64,000 bases of DNA from Lentinus brumalis. Its lineage: Eukaryota; Basidiomycota; Agaricomycetes; Polyporales; Polyporaceae. The DNA lies in NCBI GenBank assembly GCA_001792895.1, contig MARA01000003.1, positions 1,364,001 to 1,428,000 of the forward strand, given 5' to 3'. Below, piece by piece: positions 56,646 to 64,000 of this stretch (positions within the stretch are counted from its first letter, which is position 1; every line of letters begins with the position of its first letter). The position numbers were made by a program, and so were the translations under genes. The notes beneath the pieces were generated by a model. It had not been told where the DNA came from. It searched no databases and saw only the letters and a program-made list of their open reading frames with translations.

Positions 56646-58068
56646 ATTTGTGCGTTCCAGAGGCTTTATAGAAGTGATCTTGAACGCGCTCCAGGTGCGC
56701 GGGTCGTGGTGGGGGCGTAATAAGGGCGTAACAGTGTCCGGAGGCAAGATGACGCACGATGGCGAAGGTGGTTTGGCGGCTGGACGCGGCAGAGTCGTAA
56801 CGAAGGATGGGGTATAGTTCAAGTTGTGGGTATAAGTACAAGATGAGTTGGCGTTGTCGGGGATACAGTCAGCTAGTAGAGATGGTGGTATGAAAGCAAG
56901 CCAGGTTCGTAGCGGCGGAAGTAATGGTGGCCGGTCAGCAGCGCTTACGCCTCCGAGATCTGATCCGATCCCTCGCGCTCTGTACTGTAGAGTACATCGG
57001 TATACAACAGCTCGCTCGACGAAGTTGACCCAGTCAGCATCGACCGTTGTATGTAGCTTCGGCCAGGACGCCATCCGCGCGGTCGCGTCCTTTGGCAAGT
57101 TCTCGGAGGTGCTCAATGCAGAAGGACGCGCGTGATTTCGATGCTTCGCAGAGATTCGGTCCTGATCCGTTCTTTTGGACGCGCTATGCCTCTTTTGCGA
57201 CTCAACGCCCAAGTACTGCCGGGATCTCGACCGAAAAGGTAATTGCGCGGCTGACTCCCGATCTTCTGTGCACCTCCCCCTATCCATGCCTAGGCCCAGA
57301 TGAGACCCAGTCTCGCTGGAAAGTGTCAACCCACTCCGATGAGTTCAGACTTCTCGATTTCTCTCGTGTGACCCTTCAAGCTTCAGTGCCCAGTCGACGC
57401 TCTGGTCGGACGGCAGTAATGTCCGGATTAAACATCTGGTAACACGTTGACAATACAAGTGTTCGCATAGGACGAGCCTGGATAGCTTTTTGCGTTGGCG
57501 TACCAGGATGATGGGTAACCTGTTAGTCTCTCCGTGAATCTGACTATGATAACTCTCTGCCTCGCTCGATTGATCTACGAATGATCAAGTCATTATGTGA
57601 CAATACAATCATGGCCGCTAGATTTCGGTGAGATCATTTCTCTCTCCCAAGTCCGCGTCCGAGTTTGTGCGCCGCTAGTCTGGGAAGCTCGAGCGAGCAG
57701 CAGCGAGCTCTCCATAGCAGACATGTGCCGAATCATGATGGACACAGTATATGTTATGACGTGCCATATGACTGCCGTCTACATTTCTTCTGGGAAGACA
57801 TAGATCGCAATTGCAACATAAGCTCTAGGTTATGTAGGCGGAATGGATGCCATGATCATGCTCGGGGCTAACATGCCAAATTTGTACCGGTGTTTACGAG
57901 TCTGAACAACTCATGAGCCCACGAGGCGCCTCTAGTCAGAGAAGTCGAAGTGATCTGTAAGCTTATTGAATGCAAACTCGAGATCCAGCCGTGACTGTGA
58001 GAGGGCGTGGGTTTAAGGAGGAAGGTGCATGTCTCAATCGGGCAGAGAAGGAGGAGCTCCTTGCACGG

Positions 58069-58230
58069 CGTGCACCGCCAGAAAAAGTGGTCGGTGAAAG
58101 GGATGATTCGTCCAAGCTGAGCATAACTTTCCTTTGTTTTTGCGGGCGCTTAGGCCCCCAAACGGTGAAACTTATGCCCAGCTTGGACGTTCTCATCCCT
58201 TTCTCTCCACCGTTTTTTCGCCGGTGCACG
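58069..58230. repeat. 162-bp imperfect palindrome (long hairpin)
   Basis: The left arm from 58069 (CGTGCACCG..., AAAGGGATGA, CGTCCAAGCTGAGCATAA) is the reverse complement of the right arm ending at 58230 (TTATGCCCAGCTTGGACG, CATCCCTTT, CGGTGCACG), with a few mismatches and small gaps. The arms are about 65-75 nt and the centre near 58150 is only weakly paired. It could be a foldback/MITE-type element or a hairpin RNA source. Confidence 0.7.
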
Positions 58231-58508
58231 TAGTGTTGGCAGTCCTTGGCGGTGGGTGGGTCGCTCCCTGTCGCTCCTCTTTGCTCCTCGACGAGAAACG
58301 CATCTCGAAGGGCGAAGGGCTCCGCAAATCGATGGGGGCAGAACAGAAGTCGGAAGACACTGCACACGGAAGAGAGATTCCGATGGTACGTATGTTTGCA
58401 AGAAAAGCCGTTGGCGAAAGAGATGAAGCCAACGAATCAGCTAGCTGGTCTTTGAACGGGCTTCGAAGCTTGGTCATGCAGCACGGCGCCGGTGCAGGTA
58501 TTTGCGGA

Positions 58509-58784
58509 CCAATCGCATTTGTGCGGACAATGGATGACCGACGAGCAACGGAAACGACTGCCAGACTGTGTGCTCGCGCGAGAACGGCGGGGAGAGGTTG
58601 TCAAAGGTTTCGCCGCGTCCGCGCAGGGAGGGGCGAGCGACGGCGCGAACATTCTGCGAGTCGGGGCGGGACGGGAGCAGCTGGAGTTGCGGGGAGGCGA
58701 AGGAGGCGCAGGTGGATTGGGCAGGGGTGGTTACGTAAAGGGCCAATCGGCATGATCCCGGAACAATCGTGGTGCGCTGATTGG
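58509..58784. promoter_or_regulatory. Cluster of four CCAAT-type boxes upstream of the SR-protein kinase
   Basis: CCAAT occurs at 58509-58513 and 58743-58747, and its complement ATTGG at 58716-58720 and 58780-58784. The last three fall within 70 bp, about 160-225 bp before the ATG. HAP-complex binding is an inference. Confidence 0.4.
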
Positions 58785-58940
58785 CTGGGGGGCGCGATAA
58801 GGGGCGAAGGAGATGCTGGATATGGGAGGCTGATGTAAGGTGGCCTGGCGCGCTCAGAGTCTGGGTTGGTTGATATCTGCGACTGCCAGCTCGCTGCACC
58901 GGCCGAGGTGCTTCCTGTCCTTTCTCTCCCATCCCCGTAC

Positions 58941-61833
58941 ATGGCGCCCAAGCAGCCCTGCGCGAAGTACCAATACGTCGTCACCGCAGCCGGTCCCAAG
59001 ATCGTCCCCGTCCACGACGTCCACAACAAGGACGAGGAGTCTCCCGCAGACTACAACTCCGGAGGCTATCTCCAGGTCAAGATAAACGACTCCTTCAAGG
59101 ACGGCAGATACCTTGTTCTCCGCAAGCTAGGGTGCGCCTCCCCTTCCTTTCCCCGCCGTCCGACAGAGTTTTTAGCCGCTATCGCGCCCTCTGCGGACGC
59201 CGCGAGCATCTTACTCACATCACACGATCACAGATGGGGACACTTCTCCACCGTATGGCTCGCGAAGGATAATACGTACGTCTCTCTCTCTCTCTTCATA
59301 TTGTTGCCACAATCCCCCGTGCCCGAGGAGCCATGCCCCGCCCCGATGCGCTAGCCTAGAGGCTTGTCTCTGGGAATGCTTCCATGCGCTCGACACCATG
59401 GACCGCCACCTGTGTCTCGTTGCCCGCCACTCAACATGTCCTTTGTCGTCCCTACTCCAATATATCATGCGCCGCACGATCTTCGTGAGGCCTGACGCGT
59501 CCGCCTCCAGGGTCTAATATGAGTCACGCGAGGGGCTTGGCTATCCAGGATATCTCTGTGAGTCGACGACTGGATGCATGGCTCTGTGGACATGTGTGGC
59601 GGGCACACCACTTTCGTTTTGTCGATGGAATAGCATCATTGCGCGTCGGAGCGGAACGAACGGGGTCAGGCGAGCACCGTGCTGGGGGATCTGGACTGCG
59701 GTTCGGATGAGTGTTGAGGGTCCTGCATTGATACGAATCCGTTGCTCACGCTTGTGCGTTTAGGACTCGCCGACACTGCGCGTTGAAGGTGGTCAAGTCC
59801 GCCGGCCGTTATGCAGAGACCGCGCGCGACGAGATCAAGCTTCTGCGTCAAGTAATGAATGCGAATCCCCCATCCTGGACGGAACCATATCGTCTCATTC
59901 CTCGACTCATTCGACCATGTTGGCGCCGACGATAAACATATATGTTTGGTTTTTGAGCCTTTGGGCGAGAACCTCCTCGCCCTCATTGAGCGGCACAAGA
60001 AGACTGGCGTCGCAGTCGACCTCGTCCGGGTCATTGCGAAGCAGATGCTTCTTGGTCTGCAATATCTTCATGACGAATGTGACTTGGTTCACACAGATAT
60101 CAAGCCGGAGAACATTCGTAAGTGCCTCATTTTCTCAGGAGATTGCGCAGAAAGCTCAACAAATCATCTCAGTCATCTCAATACCCGATGTGGAGGCTCA
60201 TATCCAGTCAGAACTTTCCCGCTCTCCATCTCCCACTTCGAGGAAGGTTCTTGTGCCTCCGAAGCAACTCGCACGCACCTCCGTCGCCATCCCCACAAGA
60301 GCAGTCGCGATCGACAGGTTCAGATCTTCGACTCGCAACCTCTTGCCAGCCCCTCCTCCTACAGCTGCCCCAATTCTCCCGCTCGCCTCAGTTACATTTC
60401 GCGTGTCACCTCCGCACAGAGTGCGCTGGCTTCGTTCGTCTCGCCCTCGAACTCAAAGAGCGTGAACAACGTTCGGAGGAAGAGTGTCGCCAAGCTCGCG
60501 TTGACCACTGATCACTTTGAGCCGACCGCGTCCACATCGGACGGCTCGTCCGACGACTCCAGCGCGAGCGGCAGTGGCTCCTCGAGTTCGGCCTCGCGGT
60601 ACGGTTCCGTCGTGGTTTCATCGAGTGTGGCCACCTCGTACACACCTCCTACGTCCCTCGCGAGTGTGATGAGTGGCCTCGGAAAGATGAACATCAGCGA
60701 CTCGCCAGATGCGCACAAGGCCCCATTACCTTGCACATGCACTTGCGCCGTCGAGGAGCCTGCTGCAACGACGGAGGAGCAAGCCTCCAAGCCGGCCCAG
60801 CAACCCTCACGACCCGCCGCCGGTCCCTCTCTACTCTCCCAGACTGCTCCCACAAACCTCAAGCCACTTCCATCCGTCTCATCATGTTCACAACACCCGC
60901 ACTCGCCCCCACCACCACATCCACACTCCGACACATCCTTGCCATCCGACGCGCTCCCCGACGAACCAGTCCCGATGCCCCCGCCGCTCCCCATATCCAT
61001 CAAGATTGCCGACCTTGGCAACGCCACCCCTACACGGAAGCACTACACCGAAGACATTCAGACGAGACAGTATCGCGCACCCGAGGCGATCGTGGGTCGC
61101 ACGGACTGGGGGGCGACAGCGGACATTTGGTCCGTCGCCTGCGTGTTGTTTGAGCTACTCACCGCCGAGTACCTCTTCGACCCTCAGAGCCAGGGCGATG
61201 TGTTTGGCAAGGACGACGACCACATGGCGCAGATCATCGAGCTCCTGGGTGACTACGGCGAGACGAAGTTCGGTGGGAGGTTTAGCAGGGAGTTGTTCGA
61301 CAGCTCAGGTACGTGGCAGACCTTGTTTTCTTGTGTCTTTATATATGTTTCCAACCCGATGCTGCGACATTGTGCCTTTCTGGGATGGCTCTCGGAGCTG
61401 GCGAGTCCCGGGCCTATAGCTTCCTATCGCAGCGCTGTGCTGCTGTGCTGATGTCGGAGGCTGATGATCGTGTTGATACCGACTTTCAGTCTTCCCCTTC
61501 TGGACGTGTGTGAGAGCCGTGCCCTGTCGCAGCTATCCTGTTGTGGTCCTCCATTCTTGTGGCGTCCGCTATCGCATGGCATCGAAACTTACTGACGCTC
61601 TTCTTTTGTATTGCACAGGCGCGCTGCGATACATCCGCAACTTGAAGCCTTGGCCACTGAAACGGGTCATGGTGGAGAAGTACCTCTGGTCAGAACGCGA
61701 CGCAGACGCGCTATGCGAGTTCCTCCTGCCGATGCTCACCATCGACCATCGCGAGAGGAAGCATGCGCGCGACATGGTGAACCACCCATGGCTGGAGGTT
61801 GACCCGCTCAGCGAGGACCTGTGGGGCTGGTGA
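58941..61833 (+). CDS. SR-protein kinase (SRPK; Sky1/Dsk1-like), two apparent frameshifts
   Basis: SRPKs phosphorylate Arg-Ser-rich splicing and mRNA-export factors. The start gives MAPKQPCAKYQYVVTAAGPK, then GGYLQVKINDSFKDGRYLVL and KLGWGHFSTVWLAKD. Kinase motifs: HCALKVVKSAGRYAETARDE, VFEPLGENLLALIERH, the catalytic loop LVHTDIKPENIL, and IKIADLGNATPTRKHYTEDI, then QTRQYRAPEAIVG. A long Ser/Pro-rich spacer of about 250 residues splits the kinase core, the hallmark of SRPKs (IPDVEAHIQSEL, VQIFDSQPLASPS). The end is HPWLEVDPLSEDLWGW. Frame slips: at C5 (59867-59871), one extra or two missing bases, between NANP and HPGRNHIVSFLDSF; at C4 (60291-60294), one missing C. Introns of 488 nt (59276-59763) and 310 nt (61309-61618) are unusually long here. 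Confidence 0.88.
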
Positions 61834-62772
61834 GTGCCCCCACATGCTCTCGCCGACAGGCTGTGCTGCAGGGGGCCCAAGCGTTGGCGGGTTATGCGCC
61901 CCGTATTTATCGCTCGGTCGAGCCGCTGGTTGATGGGCGGCTGAGCGGTGGCGAGCGATGATGCTGGATGTCGGGAGATGGCGTGACGCTCCCTCCGGCG
62001 TGACGTGCTCGCGGTTTGGTGTTGTGGTGTGACCTTTGCTTGTTGGTGGTTACGTGCTTTCCAAGTTCCCGAGGACGACGCGTGATGGCATCTCTTCGCT
62101 ACCCCGGATAGGGGCCTCGTTGTTTCGCCGTGTTGTGCATTGTCGGTTTACTACTTACTTTATCGCCTGCGCGCCGTCCTCGATTTTTTTGTTCTCGTCC
62201 GTTCTCTCTGTTCGCGTTCCGCCCTGCATCCGCGCTATGATCCATGAACTAGAGCTCTAGACCGCATTTGCTTTACCCTTCTATGCATCCTTACTATCAT
62301 GCGTCACCTCCGCCTAATGTAGTTTACTGTTGTTGCCTTTCGTCTGCCTCCGCGCACCCCCTGCCATCATGCTTGACTGCCACTCACTGTATTCTTCTTC
62401 CATCCTTATATCATCATGGGGCTGTACATATGCGTATCTTCTTATCCTGTTGCTCTCTCGGTTCCACTTCCTTTTTCGCTGCACTTTGGTCTGGGTTCCG
62501 TCTCCTGCATACTTTACCTGATAGACTTTCGCGGCAGCGCGTGCGTGGCATGTCTCTGCTCTAATTGCTTTTGGCGTTAGGGCGCATGCGCGCGCCCCGC
62601 TGTCGCTCTGCTTTCGCGCTGTAGCTATGGTTCTGTTATCGACATAGTGTACATACTTGCTTAGACATCGAATTATCGCAATATTCCAAACTCTACTCTA
62701 CGTCGACGAGTGATCTCCAAAGTCCAGAGAAAGACACAGGATGTCCACACGACGTGCGCACACGTCGCTTTC
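61834..62772. other. Convergent intergenic region, no gene seen
   Basis: The stretch between the SRPK stop and the glutathione-transferase stop is T-rich in places and probably holds both 3' untranslated regions. No convincing frame or structural RNA was found. Confidence 0.45.
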
Positions 62773-63669
62773 TCAGAGACCCGCCTCCTGGGCGAACTTG
62801 GCCTGAAGGGCGAGAAGCTTTTTGACGTGCTCGCGCTCGACCAGCTTTTGGTGCCACCTATAGTTGCCCGTATCGGGGTCAGCGTGTGCTCGGACACTCG
62901 GCGGCAAGGGTGGAACTTACGCATAGAAGGCGGGGTATTGCTTCGGGATGTCGACGCCCTCGAGGCCTTGTAGCGCGTAGCGCATAGCAGCGTTGTTCCA
63001 GGGGACGAAAGACAGGTCCGCGACCGTCGGCTTGCCGCCGACGAGGTAGCCACCGGGGGCCTTGGCGAGGACACCGTCGAGCACGCTGAAGACGCGCAGG
63101 ATCTCCTTCTGGTACCGCTCGACCGCGCTGGGCACCTTCTCGGGGTGGTAGCGCATGAACCAGAACGCCTGGCCGAAGTACGGTCTAGGTGGCATGCGCG
63201 TGCGTGGTTAGGCTCGTGTACGTTGTGCGAGCAGTGGGGAGCAAGGAGACGACGTACCCTTGGCCGGACATCTGGAAGAAGAGCCACTGGATGAGGTGGT
63301 AGCGGCCCTTCTCGTCGGCGACGGAGAGGCGCCTCTCGGTGTCGTACTTGTCGACGAGGTAGAGGATGATCGCGCCGGACTCCCAGATCGCGAAGTCGCC
63401 GTTGTGGTGGTCGACGAGCGCGGGGATGCGGCCGTTGGGGTTGATGTCGGTGAAGGGGGGACGCTTGTGCTCGCCGCCGTTGATGTCGAGGTAGACGGAC
63501 TCGTAGCTGAGGCCGAGCTCCTCGAGCACGAAAGCGACTTTCCTGCATGCGTGAAGGCGGGTTAGGACGCGCTGTGCTGTCGGGACTGGGTACGCTGGGG
63601 GGCGGGGACGTACCAGCCGTTGGGGCCCATCTTGTGGGTGTAGAACGTGAACTGCTTTCCGTGCGACAT
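62773..63669 (-). CDS. Ure2-like glutathione S-transferase
   Basis: The enzyme conjugates or reduces substrates with glutathione in detoxification. The N-terminal thioredoxin fold reads MSHGKQFTFYTHKMGPNGW, then KVAFVLEELGLSYESVYLDI, with the glutathione-binding segments NPNGRIPALVDHHNG and IWESGAIILYLVDKYD (the Glu-Ser pair). The C-terminal helical domain includes YHLIQWLFFQMSGQGPYFGQ, FSVLDGVLAKAPGGYLVGGK, TVADLSFVPW and the last exon WHQKLVEREHVKKLLALQAK, ending QEAGL. This layout matches the fungal Ure2p-like/GTT2-related class. Four exons give about 230 residues, the usual size. The stop is at 62775-62773; all frames are intact. Confidence 0.93.
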
Positions 63670-64000
63670 CGTGAGGTGAATAGGTTGGGCTGTGAGGCGA
63701 AAGGTATGTTCGGGGCGGTCGAGCTGGGTTGCTGGTTGAGGAGGATGTCGAGGATCCTGCAGGGCCTTTTATACATGCCTCATCTCAACCTGGATGGTCT
63801 GAGGTGTCATCGATATTATGCAGAACGCGTGTCGTGTTACTCATCGATCAAGACTGCGGGTAGGTAGGACGACGTCGACGTCTGGCGACGTGTTCTCTCG
63901 TGTTCTGTGCAGTTCGTCAGCAAGGTTTTCCGATGAACTCGGGAAACGGCAGTATTCTAGTGGTTACCTTACACAGCCACCCAACATGGTCTGGCGATCT
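63670..64000. other. Right edge, promoter side of the glutathione-transferase gene
   Basis: This 331-bp stretch lies upstream of the transferase start. I see no gene in it and no strong motif. Confidence 0.45.

Larger units (their letters stand above)
56646..58940. other. Long intergenic region between two divergent kinase genes
   Basis: This 2.3-kb stretch separates the Ste20-like kinase (minus) from the SR-protein kinase (plus). Open frames occur but none looks like a conserved protein. It contains a 162-bp imperfect palindrome (58069-58230) and four CCAAT-type boxes (58509-58784), listed separately. A small unrecognised gene, for example near 57.0-57.45 kb, cannot be ruled out. Confidence 0.45.

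Noticed and set aside
56550..57329. Long minus-strand frame extending upstream of the Ste20-like kinase
   Set aside because: The kinase start at 56645 is well placed; the upstream part has no domain and is probably untranslated or promoter sequence.
58134..58838. 234-codon plus-strand frame upstream of the SR-protein kinase
   Set aside because: It begins inside the palindrome without a good ATG, is Arg/Gly-rich and has no family resemblance.
19118..61833. Programmed ribosomal frameshifting at the eleven frame breaks
   Set aside because: The sites share no slippery-site consensus or downstream structure and occur in unrelated genes; miscounted runs are simpler.
1..64000. CRISPR arrays, bacterial operons, insertion sequences, rRNA or tRNA genes
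   Set aside because: None recognised; the window is typical intron-bearing fungal nuclear DNA. A tRNA could be missed without a dedicated search.

Overview
This 64-kb window reads as nuclear chromosomal DNA of a basidiomycete fungus, most likely an Agaricomycete. It is GC-rich and gene-dense, with genes on both strands. Coding regions are split by many short GT-AG introns, mostly about 50-70 nt, with occasional very small exons. Almost every recognisable protein is a conserved eukaryotic housekeeping or regulatory protein. There are no operons, CRISPR arrays, bacterial mobile elements or rRNA genes, and I recognised no tRNA gene.

Layout, left to right. (1) 0.4-11.1 kb, minus strand: three membrane-traffic or contact-site genes, UGO1 (mitochondrial fusion), a RINT-1/Tip20 tether and a tricalbin with SMP and C2 domains. 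(2) 12-23.4 kb: a beta-carbonic anhydrase that may have a mitochondrial form, a HAD-family deoxyribonucleotidase-like protein, a divergent pair of an oligopeptide transporter and a TauD-type dioxygenase, then the divergent pair MTQ2/ALG10. (3) 23.7-25.8 kb: an intronless 722-residue protein of unknown function. (4) 26-38.5 kb: the kinetochore scaffold SPC7 divergent from a kinesin-6-like motor, then SGT2 divergent from PRP19. (5) 39.2-50.4 kb: an RTA1-family membrane protein, a Nudix protein with a C-terminal membrane anchor, and two tandem paralogous genes that join an RNase H1-type RNA:DNA-hybrid-binding domain to a PIF1-type helicase. (6) 50.7-63.7 kb: an F-BAR/RhoGAP protein, an OSR1/SPAK-like Ste20 kinase, an SR-protein kinase and a Ure2-like glutathione transferase.

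The most interesting region is 42.4-50.4 kb. The hybrid-binding/PIF1 fusion suggests a dedicated R-loop helicase. It has been tandemly duplicated together with a piece of the neighbouring Nudix gene, and the duplication junction can be placed at about 46,679/46,680. Both copies carry ACGCGT cell-cycle-type boxes upstream and share a 12-nt exon.

An important caveat is that seven otherwise convincing genes contain, together, eleven apparent frameshifts. Ten look like a single missing base, nearly all in short G or C runs. Several of the genes are expected to be essential, and the pattern is uniform, so I read these as homopolymer errors in the assembly rather than true pseudogenes. Gene ends below are the ends of the inferred coding region, with introns lying inside the span.
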